Source of the DNA: Bacteroides faecis MAJ27
GTDB taxonomy: Bacteria; Bacteroidota; Bacteroidia; Bacteroidales; Bacteroidaceae
Assembly: GCF_900106755.1 (NCBI RefSeq)
Contig: NZ_FNNN01000008.1
Location: 124,001-188,000, forward strand
Length of the DNA: 64,000 bases
Direction of reading: 5' to 3'
The translations under genes were made by a program, and so were the position numbers. Numbering within the stretch: position 1 is the stretch's first letter; each line of letters starts with the position of its first letter. A model generated the notes under the pieces. It searched no databases. It worked only from the letters and a program-made list of their open reading frames with translations, and had not been told where the DNA came from. Positions 18,646 to 27,039 of this stretch are shown in pieces.

Positions 18646-21600
18646 ATGAAAAAAGAAACCCCCTTCTATTTGCGACATTTCAGGCATATTGCCGTTTTAC
18701 TATTTTTATCTTTGTTTTCCTTTTTATCTATACAAGCATCCGTAACTTCGGATCAGAGTGACGTTTCTTCGGCAGCCGTCCGGCAGGAACAGACATCGGG
18801 CATTCTCCGTGCGGAGAAAATAAATCCGACGACGGTTGATGTATTGTTCTCAAACCGGCAACGGATGACTATCGACTTTTACGGAGAAAATATTTTCCGT
18901 GTCTTTCAGGACAATTCCGGCGGTGTCATTCGTGATCCCGAGGCAAAGCCGGAAGCACAGATACTTGTCGACCAGCCCCGGCGCAAAGTTTCCGGACTGA
19001 CGGTGGAAGAGAAAGGAGGAGATATCACCCTGACTACCGCCAGAGTACGGATTGAATTGAATAAGCAGACCGGACTGATGAAAGTCTTTAATCTGTTGAC
19101 AAATAAATGCGTCATCGAAGAAGTCGCTCCGGTAGCATTCGGTCCTAAAGAAGTGACCGTGACATTGAAAGAGAATCCCGAAGAATACTTCTATGGAGGT
19201 GGTGTGCAAAACGGACGCTTCTCTCATAAAGGCAAAGTCATTGCCATCGAAAACCAGAATAGCTGGACAGATGGCGGAGTGGCCTCTCCTACTCCTTTCT
19301 ACTGGTCCACCAATGGCTACGGAATGATGTGGTACACTTTCAAAAAAGGCGGGTACGACTTTGGAGCAACAGAAAAAAACAAAGTGAAACTATCTCACAA
19401 TTCTTCTTACCTTGATATTTTTTATATGGTCAACGACGGAGCCGTTTCCTTGTTGAATGATTTCTATCAGTTGACGGGGAACCCCGTTCTGTTGCCCAAA
19501 TTCGGTTTTTACGAAGGACATCTCAACGCCTACAATCGTGACTACTGGAAGGAAGACGAAAAAGGAATTCTCTTTGAAGACGGAAAGCGTTATAAGGAAA
19601 GCCAGAAAGATAATGGCGGTATCAAAGAGTCTCTGAACGGCGAAAAGAACAATTACCAATTTTCGGCACGTGCTGTGATCGACCGTTACAAGAATCAGGA
19701 TATGCCTCTCGGATGGTTACTTCCGAATGACGGTTACGGAGCCGGATACGGACAGACGGAAACACTGGACGGCAATATTGCCAATCTGAAAAGTCTCGGA
19801 GATTATGCCCGCAAAAACGGTGTGGAAATAGGGCTCTGGACACAGTCGGACTTGCATCCGAAAGAAGGTGTAAGTGCCTTGTTGCAGCGTGATATCGTGA
19901 AAGAAGTCCGTGATGCCGGCGTGCGTGTACTGAAAACTGACGTGGCATGGGTAGGAGCCGGTTATTCCTTCGGATTGAATGGAGTGGCGGACGTAGGACA
20001 TATTATGCCTTATTATGGCAGTGATGCCCGTCCATTTATCATCTCTCTGGATGGCTGGGCAGGCACGCAACGCTATGCCGGAATCTGGTCGGGCGACCAG
20101 ACAGGCGGTGTCTGGGAATATATCCGTTTCCACATCCCGACCTATATCGGTTCCGGTCTGTCCGGCCAGCCGAACATTTGTTCGGATATGGACGGTATCT
20201 TCGGTGGAAAAAACGAAGTAGTCAATATACGTGATTTCCAATGGAAAACATTTACTCCTATGCAGTTGAATATGGATGGCTGGGGAGCCAACGAAAAGTA
20301 CCCCCATGCTTTAGGCGAACCGGCTACATCCATTAACCGCATGTATCTGAAACTGAAATCCGAACTGATGCCTTACGCTTATAGCTTTGCCAAGGAAGCG
20401 GTAGACGGAATGCCGCTGATCCGTGCCATGTTCCTGGACTATCCGAATCCGTATACTTATGGTACGGCTACCTGTTACCAGTATATGTACGGTACGGATT
20501 TTCTCGTAGCACCTGTCTATCAGGCAACCAAAGCCGATAAGGAAGGCAATGATATCCGTAACGGCATCTATCTGCCCGAAGGTACATGGATTGATTATTT
20601 CACCGGTGAGAAATACGAAGGCAACTGTATCCTCAACAATTTTGAAACACCTATTTGGAAGTTGCCTGTATTTGTAAAAAGCGGAGCGATTATTCCCATG
20701 ACTCATCCCAATAATAATGTCAGCGAGATAGATCCCTCCCTCCGTATCTACGAACTTTACCCGAACCGACACATGGCAACCGTGGAATACGATGACGATG
20801 GTGTGACCGAAGCCTACAAACGCGAACAGTCAGTTTCCACTATCATCGAGTCCAACGTAGATAAAAAGAACCGCCTTACCGTTACCATTCACCCGACTGC
20901 CGGAAACTTTGACGGCTTTGTGAAAGAAAAAAGGACGGAACTGCGTATCAACGTCACAGAGAAACCGAAGAAACTTTCTGCCCGGATCAATAACAAGACG
21001 GTAAAACTGACAGAAGTAAACACCCCCGAAGATTATCGTAAAGGTGAGAATGTGTACTGGTATGAAGCTGCCCCTGACTTGAATAAGTTTGCAACCAAAG
21101 GCAGCGAATTTGAAAAAGTAGTCATCACAAAGAATCCGCTGGTGCATGCTAAATTAGCGTCTGTCGATGTGACCGCCAATCAGGTGGTACTGAACATGGA
21201 AGGTTTCCGCTTCGAACCGGCTGACCGCCATCGTGTATCGACAGGGGTGCTGACTGCCCCGCAGAATTTCCGTATAACGGAAGAAAATAGAGAAGCATAT
21301 ACCTTGAAACCTACTTGGGACAAACTGGCTAATGCTGATTTCTACGAAATCGAGTTTAACGGAATGCTTTATACTACCATACGTGATACGGAATTGCTGT
21401 TTGAAGATCTGGAAGCGGATACCCCCTATTCTTTCAAACTCCGTGCAGTCAATAAAGACGGCGTTTCCGACTGGGCGGAACTCCAGGTGAAGACAAAGAC
21501 GAACCCGTTGGAATTTGCTATTCAGGGCATTGAAGGAGAATCAACGGCAGCTGCACAAGGCGGAGCCGGTGTGAACCGCTTGTTCGACTTTGCAGAATCC

Positions 21601-22530
21601 GGAGATAACTGGCACACGAAGTATAATGTAAGTGCAGTTCCGTTCGATTTGATTATCGACCTCAAAACGGTTAACCAACTGGATAAATTCCATTATCTGC
21701 CACGTACGGATGCCGGAAACGGTATACTGCTGAAAGGTTCCGTATCTTACAGCATGGACAAGGAACACTGGACGGAAGCCGGAGCATTCGACTGGAAGCG
21801 GGATGCTGACGTGAAAGTCTTTGAGTTTACCGCTCATCCTACGGCACGTTACATCAAACTCAGCATTACGGCAGGTGTAGGCAATTATGGTTCCGGTCGT
21901 GAGCTGTATGTATTCAAAGTACCGGGAACGGCAAGTTATCTGCAAGGAGACATCAACAATGATGGCAAGATCGACCGCAACGACCTGATTTCGTATATGA
22001 ACTACACGGGCCTGCGTCGCGGAGATTCGGACTTCGAAGGATACATCAGCAAGGGAGACATCAACCTGAATGACTTGATAGATGCCTATGACATTTCTGT
22101 CGTGGCCACTCAACTTGACGGTGGTGTCGACAGGAAAGCTACGGAGAAAGTATCGGGTTCTCTGTCCATCAGTACTCCGAAGAAGCTGTATCAAAAGGAC
22201 GAAATCGTTGAAATCCGTGTGAAAGGCAATGAGCTGAAGTCGGTGAATGCCCTTAGTTTTGCTCTGCCTTACGACCAGAATGACTATGAATTTGTAGGTG
22301 TGGAACCGTTGAACATGAAAGCCATGGAGAACCTGACTTACGACCGATTGCATACGAATGGCGTGAAATCTCTCTATCCTACTTTCGTCAATATGGGAAA
22401 ACAGGAATCACTCGAAGGTTCGGAAGATTTGTTCATACTGAAACTGAAAGCGAAACGGAAAGTGAAGTTTGAACTGACTTTGAAAGACGGAATGCTGGTT
22501 GATAAGCGACTGAGGATGCATTCATTTTAA
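18646..22530 (+). CDS. GH31 alpha-glycosidase with Fn3, discoidin-like, dockerin-like and cohesin-like modules
   Basis: A 1294-residue exported enzyme. The GH31 core covers about residues 45-800; the nucleophile is Asp432 in VLKTDVAWVG, and Asp484 in IWSGDQTGG is the acid/base candidate. After it come a fibronectin-III domain (about 875-950, ending AELQVKTKTN), an F5/8-type discoidin-like domain (about 960-1095, CBM32-like) and a dockerin-like segment (about 1100-1160) with two calcium loops (GDINNDGKIDRNDL and GDINLNDLIDAYD). A cohesin-like beta domain forms the C-terminus (about 1170-1294). The enzyme acts on alpha-linked glucose, xylose or galactose; the exact activity is not evident. It stands alone, 290 bp after the radical SAM gene and with a terminator behind it. 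Confidence 0.92.
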   Translation: MKKETPFYLRHFRHIAVLLFLSLFSFLSIQASVTSDQSDVSSAAVRQEQTSGILRAEKINPTTVDVLFSNRQRMTIDFYGENIFRVFQDNSGGVIRDPEAKPEAQILVDQPRRKVSGLTVEEKGGDITLTTARVRIELNKQTGLMKVFNLLTNKCVIEEVAPVAFGPKEVTVTLKENPEEYFYGGGVQNGRFSHKGKVIAIENQNSWTDGGVASPTPFYWSTNGYGMMWYTFKKGGYDFGATEKNKVKLSHNSSYLDIFYMVNDGAVSLLNDFYQLTGNPVLLPKFGFYEGHLNAYNRDYWKEDEKGILFEDGKRYKESQKDNGGIKESLNGEKNNYQFSARAVIDRYKNQDMPLGWLLPNDGYGAGYGQTETLDGNIANLKSLGDYARKNGVEIGLWTQSDLHPKEGVSALLQRDIVKEVRDAGVRVLKTDVAWVGAGYSFGLNGVADVGHIMPYYGSDARPFIISLDGWAGTQRYAGIWSGDQTGGVWEYIRFHIPTYIGSGLSGQPNICSDMDGIFGGKNEVVNIRDFQWKTFTPMQLNMDGWGANEKYPHALGEPATSINRMYLKLKSELMPYAYSFAKEAVDGMPLIRAMFLDYPNPYTYGTATCYQYMYGTDFLVAPVYQATKADKEGNDIRNGIYLPEGTWIDYFTGEKYEGNCILNNFETPIWKLPVFVKSGAIIPMTHPNNNVSEIDPSLRIYELYPNRHMATVEYDDDGVTEAYKREQSVSTIIESNVDKKNRLTVTIHPTAGNFDGFVKEKRTELRINVTEKPKKLSARINNKTVKLTEVNTPEDYRKGENVYWYEAAPDLNKFATKGSEFEKVVITKNPLVHAKLASVDVTANQVVLNMEGFRFEPADRHRVSTGVLTAPQNFRITEENREAYTLKPTWDKLANADFYEIEFNGMLYTTIRDTELLFEDLEADTPYSFKLRAVNKDGVSDWAELQVKTKTNPLEFAIQGIEGESTAAAQGGAGVNRLFDFAESGDNWHTKYNVSAVPFDLIIDLKTVNQLDKFHYLPRTDAGNGILLKGSVSYSMDKEHWTEAGAFDWKRDADVKVFEFTAHPTARYIKLSITAGVGNYGSGRELYVFKVPGTASYLQGDINNDGKIDRNDLISYMNYTGLRRGDSDFEGYISKGDINLNDLIDAYDISVVATQLDGGVDRKATEKVSGSLSISTPKKLYQKDEIVEIRVKGNELKSVNALSFALPYDQNDYEFVGVEPLNMKAMENLTYDRLHTNGVKSLYPTFVNMGKQESLEGSEDLFILKLKAKRKVKFELTLKDGMLVDKRLRMHSF

Positions 22531-22566
22531 AATGTGCTTCATGTAAAGCATTGATATATAAAATAA

Positions 22567-22605
22567 AAAGAGGATGCCTGTGGGGAAACTGTGGGCATCC
22601 TCTTT
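22567..22605 (+). terminator. Bidirectional terminator hairpin after GH31
   Basis: AAAGAGGATGCC pairs with GGCATCCTCTTT across a ~15-nt loop. It has A-rich and T-rich flanks, 36 bp after the GH31 stop. It could serve the GH31 gene and, from the other side, the small gene at 22769-23101. Confidence 0.8.
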
Positions 22606-22768
22606 GAGAGACAGACGGGAAGGAGTACTTTCACAAGCAGTCCTTCAGTCTGCTACCTCCACATATTTAATCTGGTTAGGATTATTGAATGGTCTCTTTT
22701 ATTAATAAATGTATTGAACATCTCTTCTTGGGGGAGTGAGCATCATCTATTCTCTTGGATAATAATCT

Positions 22769-23101
22769 TTATTCAATTGCACGCAAACTGATTAGTTCCA
22801 GCCATTTATTCATACTCAGGTCAATACCTCCTTTGGCTAAATATTGAATAGCTTTTTTATAATGCGGGTTGTCTTGTTCTCCAAATAAATTGTTACTTAG
22901 TTCCCCAAGATTATAATAAAGACGTGCCATCTGCATATAGTCCAGCATGGTATAATTTTCATCGACAGCTCCGTCAACCAAACGGTTCAACAGGTTATAA
23001 GCAATTCCTTTTTCTTCTTCCGATAATTCGGAGAGTGGAGACTGAAGGAGTTTAGTGGATTGCATTAACCGAATAATGTCCTTTTTGAAATCTGATTGCA
23101 T
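22769..23101 (-). CDS. Hypothetical helical protein
   Basis: A 110-residue cytoplasmic protein that I do not recognise. It is predicted almost wholly alpha-helical and acidic, with no signal peptide or membrane segment. The pattern LDYMQMARLYYNLGELSNN...YKKAIQYLAKGG looks like one or two tetratricopeptide-type helical hairpins. On the same strand, a strong promoter and a structured stretch ending in a U-run (23145-23426) precede it, so it may be controlled by attenuation or by a separate small RNA. Confidence 0.6.
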   Translation of the reverse strand: MQSDFKKDIIRLMQSTKLLQSPLSELSEEEKGIAYNLLNRLVDGAVDENYTMLDYMQMARLYYNLGELSNNLFGEQDNPHYKKAIQYLAKGGIDLSMNKWLELISLRAIE

Positions 23102-23144
23102 GTTTTGTCAGGTTGCCGCATCAGTTTCCTGTTGGTGCGTGATT

Positions 23145-23392
23145 TATAAAAAAGAGGACGTGGAAACTATCTACTTATGCCACCATAGGTATCCACTACG
23201 ACCCTTCCACGACATAAGTGATAGTCCCACGCCCAATTTGGTATATAACAAAGTTTATATACAATTGTGCGCGAGACCCGTCACTCATTGTCACTCGTGG
23301 ATAAAATTAGTGGATTCTATGGTGAGTGCAATAAATAACCGTTCTCAATACAAAATTTAAAAGCTTTCTTTCTACAAGCGAAAGTAAGCATG
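23145..23392 (-). ncRNA. Candidate structured ncRNA or transcribed leader
   Basis: Read on the minus strand, transcription from the promoter at 23396-23426 would start near 23390. It would run about 245 nt to a long stem followed by six U (plus-strand A-run around 23147-23152). The stem pairs the plus-strand segments around 23158-23178 (CGTGGAAACTATC, ACTTATG) and 23212-23230 (CATAAGT, GATAGTCCCACG) with a ~33-nt loop. A second weaker hairpin (CACTC/GAGTG) lies at about 23280-23325. No reading frame of note is present on this strand. It may be an independent small RNA or the leader of 22769-23101; I do not recognise the family. Confidence 0.5.
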
Positions 23393-23395
23393 TGA

Positions 23396-23426
23396 CAAAA
23401 GTAGTAATAAATATTTGTAAAGCAAA
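23396..23426 (-). promoter_or_regulatory. Bacteroides-type promoter for the candidate ncRNA
   Basis: On the minus strand TTTG (23423-23426) is followed after 19 bp by TACTTTTG (23396-23403), an exact -33/-7 pair with ideal spacing. Confidence 0.7.
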
Positions 23427-23591
23427 TAATATTGTTTTATAATTTGGGTGTAATAATAAAGAGAAATGATAGTCGGTGTCATTCAATTAATTGATTCTCA
23501 TTTCAATTTTACTGCAATAGCGGGCAAAACTTTATGGTTCATTGAGCGAAATCATGAGGACGATTTACTTGTTTCTTCCGTATGAATTAAT

Positions 23592-23723
23592 GATTTCTCC
23601 TTATCTATTTAGTCATTTCTTCTTCATCTATTCATGTGATGCACTTGTGTAACTGTCGTGTTGCAGAAGTGTAATCAATCAGTTGCACAAGTCTGTCTGA
23701 ATGATTGCTTAAGTAAAAATAGA
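23592..23723. repeat. 22-bp-period array C, core TTGCA
   Basis: TGCA/TGCT words start at 23640, 23662, 23684 and 23706 (22-bp steps), each inside a wider pattern T-TGCA-N-AAGT or its complement. Two further units upstream share ATTTCT at 23593 and 23615 in the same phase. GCACTTGTGTAACTG pairs with CAGTTGCACAAGT. The surrounding gene-free stretch 23102-23962 (861 bp) also holds the candidate ncRNA and a perfect inverted repeat at 23879-23936. Confidence 0.75.
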
Positions 23724-23878
23724 TACTATCCAGGAATAAGTAATTAATGTGCTGATATCTTGTTTGTTACAGGAAAAGTGCAGTTTTCTCATAGAGAAAG
23801 ATAAAAACGTCCTATAGTTTTTTGTGAACTTCTCTTAAAAAAGAGGACTTTTGAGGGATAAATAATTGATTAGTAGCT

Positions 23879-23936
23879 CTGTGACATTTTTGTTTTTCCC
23901 TGTATAATACTTAAGATAAAGACAAAAATGTCACAG
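23879..23936. terminator. Perfect 15-bp inverted repeat downstream of the esterase gene
   Basis: CTGTGACATTTTTGT (23879-23893) is the exact reverse complement of 23922-23936, with a 28-nt loop. It lies 27 bp after the stop codon of the minus-strand esterase gene and is probably its 3' end hairpin. No U-run follows directly, so a transcription factor site is an alternative. Confidence 0.55.
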
Positions 23937-23962
23937 GTTATTGGAGGCGTTCCGGAGAGTTC

Positions 23963-25396
23963 TTATTTTACATCATCCCATGTATCCGTCCGGAATGGGA
24001 AAGCAGCTATACCCAACGTATTACGTAAGGTGATATGGTCAACATAATTGCGGAAAGCATATCGAACGGCTACCGGTTGGGTAACTTGGTCACTCCATAC
24101 CTCTACGTTTCTTGTGCGGCCTGCAATTCGTGCTTTTGCCGGATAAAACTTCTTATCGGCTCCTGCAATCTCAAAACCTTCCAATTCACAGTTGCCCGGT
24201 GCAAGTCCGTAGGGAGCATTGTCAAGTGTAACAATGGCTTTATTGCCGGAATATTCTACCTTTGTCATCATCGGTCCGGTAGATGGTAATTTATGGAGAC
24301 CGTATGTTTTGGTCAGTGCGAGATTAGCCAATCGAAGTCCTACTACGTTTTTCTGAGGAGGATGAATGCAGAACTCGTCGCCGACATCTATTGTAGGAAT
24401 CATTCCGGAGTTGGGAATAGTCTTCAATGCTTTCATTTGTGCTTCCTGCAATAAGGCGGAATTTATGTTCCGGCTGTTTCCGTATTTGTGCGGGGCAATC
24501 TGGACATAATAAAAAGGCATATCCGGTGCTTCCCATACATTTCTCCAGAGCTGAACCATTGCTGTCATCATCGGGGCGTAGAGCTGATAGTTGAATATAT
24601 TCGATTCTCCTTGATACCAAAGGAAACCACGTGCTGTATAGTTTTTCACGGGCAATAACATAATATTATACAGGCATTGTAGCCGGCTGTTCGTATCCAG
24701 TTTGGGATTTTTGGCAGCTTCTATGTTTGCACCTTCCACAGAAGCCAGCGTTTCTTCCGTCATCCATGCCTCAATCCGTGAACCTCCCCAGCTATTGATG
24801 ACCAGTCCTACAGGGAGATGGAGCGTTTCAGTCAATTGTTTGGCGAAGAAGTAACCCGCGGCACTACAATCCATCGTTGTTTCGGGCGAAGAAACTTCCC
24901 ATTTTGCTCCTTCGAAGTCTGCCCGTTCTTTCACTCCTTTTGTTCTGGGAACGGTGATAAAACGGATACGGTCGCGATAGTTGCCTGCATTCAGAAGGGT
25001 TTCTAACGAATGGTCGATAGGTTGCCCCATATTTCCTTTCATAGTCATTTCCATATTGGACTGACCGGAGCATATCCATACTTCCCCTATTAATATATCT
25101 GATAGAGTGGTGCGAGTGCCGTCACTGATCGTGATGGAATAAGGCGTGTAACTCCCGGCAGGAGTGTCGACCTTGACCAGCCAGGCCCCGTCCTTGTCTG
25201 GTGTTACCTTGTAAGTCCGGTTGTTCCAGGAAGTGGTGACAGTCACTTTTTTACCGTCTGCCCATCCCCATAGTTTGACAGAACTGTTTTGTTGGAGTAC
25301 CATGTGATCTCCCATCATGACAGGAAGCCTCACTTTGCCTTGTGCAAGTGAAAAGAATAAAAGAGAAAGTGTAAAAATCAGGAAATGTTTTTTCAT
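23963..25396 (-). CDS. Sialate O-acetylesterase (SGNH family)
   Basis: A 477-residue exported esterase that removes O-acetyl groups from sialic acids or other glycans. The signal peptide is MKKHFLIFTLSLLFFSLAQG. After an N-terminal beta-domain (KVRLPVMMGDHMVLQ, PAGSYTPYSITISDG) comes the SGNH block I GEVWICSGQSNMEMTM with the catalytic Ser, then GLVINSWGGSRIEAWM and FLWYQGESNI, and an Asp/His pair near IPTIDVGDEFCIHPPQK. Length and motif order fit the Bacteroides sialate O-acetylesterases. A minus-strand -7-like word lies at 25448-25455. Together with the GH31 and the acyltransferase-like gene it forms a loosely glycan-related neighbourhood. Confidence 0.93.
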   Translation of the reverse strand: MKKHFLIFTLSLLFFSLAQGKVRLPVMMGDHMVLQQNSSVKLWGWADGKKVTVTTSWNNRTYKVTPDKDGAWLVKVDTPAGSYTPYSITISDGTRTTLSDILIGEVWICSGQSNMEMTMKGNMGQPIDHSLETLLNAGNYRDRIRFITVPRTKGVKERADFEGAKWEVSSPETTMDCSAAGYFFAKQLTETLHLPVGLVINSWGGSRIEAWMTEETLASVEGANIEAAKNPKLDTNSRLQCLYNIMLLPVKNYTARGFLWYQGESNIFNYQLYAPMMTAMVQLWRNVWEAPDMPFYYVQIAPHKYGNSRNINSALLQEAQMKALKTIPNSGMIPTIDVGDEFCIHPPQKNVVGLRLANLALTKTYGLHKLPSTGPMMTKVEYSGNKAIVTLDNAPYGLAPGNCELEGFEIAGADKKFYPAKARIAGRTRNVEVWSDQVTQPVAVRYAFRNYVDHITLRNTLGIAAFPFRTDTWDDVK

Positions 25397-25566
25397 ACTA
25401 TTGTTTCATTAATTAGAATTTGATAAATACTTTATTTAGGTATGGGACAAAATTACAATCTAATTTGAATATGGAATAATACTATTTAGTCATTCTCTGA
25501 CAGATTTTGGTCGATTTATTCAAATCTTGCTTTTCTTCCACTGATTCAATTTCCTTCCCCATAGGC

Positions 25567-25597
25567 TTGCCGGAGAAAGAAGTTTTGAATACATTTG
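25567..25597 (+). promoter_or_regulatory. Promoter for the DUF5009-type gene
   Basis: TTG (25567-25569) and TACATTTG (25590-25597) are 20 bp apart, a good -33/-7 pair; the start codon follows 60 bp later. Confidence 0.6.
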
Positions 25598-25657
25598 TAT
25601 TAAGATGCGTTACAGTCCATGTTTCCTGGGATACTAATTGAATAATATATTAATACT

Positions 25658-26788
25658 ATGAGTAAAAAATCAGAGAATAACACATCCAGACTTGCTTCTC
25701 TGGATATTCTTCGCGGTTTTGATTTATTTCTTCTTGTCTTTTTTCAGCCGGTGTTTGCAGCATTGGTGCGACAGTTGAATCTGCCATTTCTCAATGATAT
25801 CCTTTATCAGTTTGACCATGAAGTGTGGGAAGGGTTCCGTTTCTGGGACCTTGTGATGCCGTTGTTCCTGTTTATGACGGGAGCTTCGATGCCGTTTTCA
25901 CTGTCTAAGTACATCGGGACTTCCGGCAGTTACCGGCCTGTCTACCGGAGGATTCTGAAACGGGTATTTCTGCTGTTTGTATTTGGGATGATCGTTCAGG
26001 GAAATCTGCTGGGACTGGATGGCAAGCATATTTATCTCTATTCAAACACCTTGCAGTCTATTGCTGTCGGCTATCTTATTGCGGCAGTCATCCAGTTGCA
26101 TTTTTCGTTCAAGTGGCAGATAGGAATAACCTTGTTGTTGCTTTTCGTGTACTGGATTCCTATGACATTTTTGGGTGACTTTACACCGGCGGGAAACTTT
26201 GCGGAGCAGGTAGACAGATGGGTATTGGGTCGCTTCAGAGATGGTGTCTATTGGAATGAAGACGGAACCTGGAACTTTTCACCCTATTACAATTACACAT
26301 GGATATGGAGCAGCCTGACATTCGGAGTGACTGTCATGCTCGGAGCCTTTGCCGGAAAAATAATGAAAGAAGGAAAGGCGGACCGTAAAAGGGTGGTGCA
26401 GGTATTGTCGGTCGTTGGAGTGCTTCTGATAGGGCTGGCGATGCTCTGGAGTTTGCAGATGCCCGTCATCAAACGTTTGTGGACAGGTAGCATGACGTTG
26501 CTGTCCGGTGGTTATTGCTTTTTGCTGATGGCCCTGTTTTATTACTGGATTGACTATAAAGGACACAGCCGTGGGCTGAACTGGCTGAAAATATACGGCA
26601 TGAACTCTATCACGGCTTACCTGCTGGGTGAAGTGGTAAACTTCCGTTGTATAGCTGATTCGGTTAGCTACGGGCTGAAACAATATATAGGAGATTATTA
26701 TCCCGTATGGCTCACGTTTGCTAATTATCTGATTCTTTTCTTCCTGTTGAGAATGATGTATAAACGTGGTCTGTTTTTAAAAGTCTGA
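25658..26788 (+). CDS. DUF5009/HGSNAT-like membrane acyltransferase homologue
   Basis: A 376-residue integral membrane protein with about ten hydrophobic helices. The start SRLASLDILRGFDLFLLV is the hallmark of the DUF1624/DUF5009 group, related to heparan-alpha-glucosaminide N-acetyltransferase, in which an acetyl group is moved across the membrane to a sugar amine. The conserved WEGFRFWDLVMPLFLFMTGASMPFS follows near residue 55, and NWLKIYGMNSITAYLLGE near 310. A role in acylating or de-acylating an envelope or periplasmic glycan is plausible but unproven. It is divergently placed from the O-acetylesterase gene with about 260 bp between, so the two may share a substrate. Confidence 0.8.
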   Translation: MSKKSENNTSRLASLDILRGFDLFLLVFFQPVFAALVRQLNLPFLNDILYQFDHEVWEGFRFWDLVMPLFLFMTGASMPFSLSKYIGTSGSYRPVYRRILKRVFLLFVFGMIVQGNLLGLDGKHIYLYSNTLQSIAVGYLIAAVIQLHFSFKWQIGITLLLLFVYWIPMTFLGDFTPAGNFAEQVDRWVLGRFRDGVYWNEDGTWNFSPYYNYTWIWSSLTFGVTVMLGAFAGKIMKEGKADRKRVVQVLSVVGVLLIGLAMLWSLQMPVIKRLWTGSMTLLSGGYCFLLMALFYYWIDYKGHSRGLNWLKIYGMNSITAYLLGEVVNFRCIADSVSYGLKQYIGDYYPVWLTFANYLILFFLLRMMYKRGLFLKV

Positions 26789-26972
26789 TGAGGTAATGGG
26801 TACACAAAAAAGACAGCTGGGTGTCGGGTTGCATTAGCGGATAAATCGGGCGAATGCATTTTTATGGAATAGAATTTTAGTATATTCTCATTCCGGGATG
26901 TATTAGTAGAGAAGGTCCGTCTAATAAACGAACCTGACTGTGCAGCTTATAACTTGACACCCCCTCAAATAA

Positions 26973-27015
26973 AAAGAGCCATCTAACCCGGTCATCAGGT
27001 GTAAAATGGCTCTTT
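26973..27015. terminator. Bidirectional terminator
   Basis: AAAGAGCCAT pairs with ATGGCTCTTT between the convergent DUF5009 and SulP genes, with A-rich and T-rich flanks on the two sides. Confidence 0.8.
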
Positions 27016-27039
27016 CTTTATTTTATCATCTGTCGTTTT

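Noticed and set aside
23055..23360. A plus-strand open frame of 101 codons across the candidate ncRNA
   Set aside because: It overlaps the stem structure and the start of the minus-strand gene and has no domain.
26789..27039. Possible 22-bp periodicity in the DUF5009-SulP gap
   Set aside because: TGCA words are 25 bp apart and no other word keeps phase; only a normal hairpin is present.
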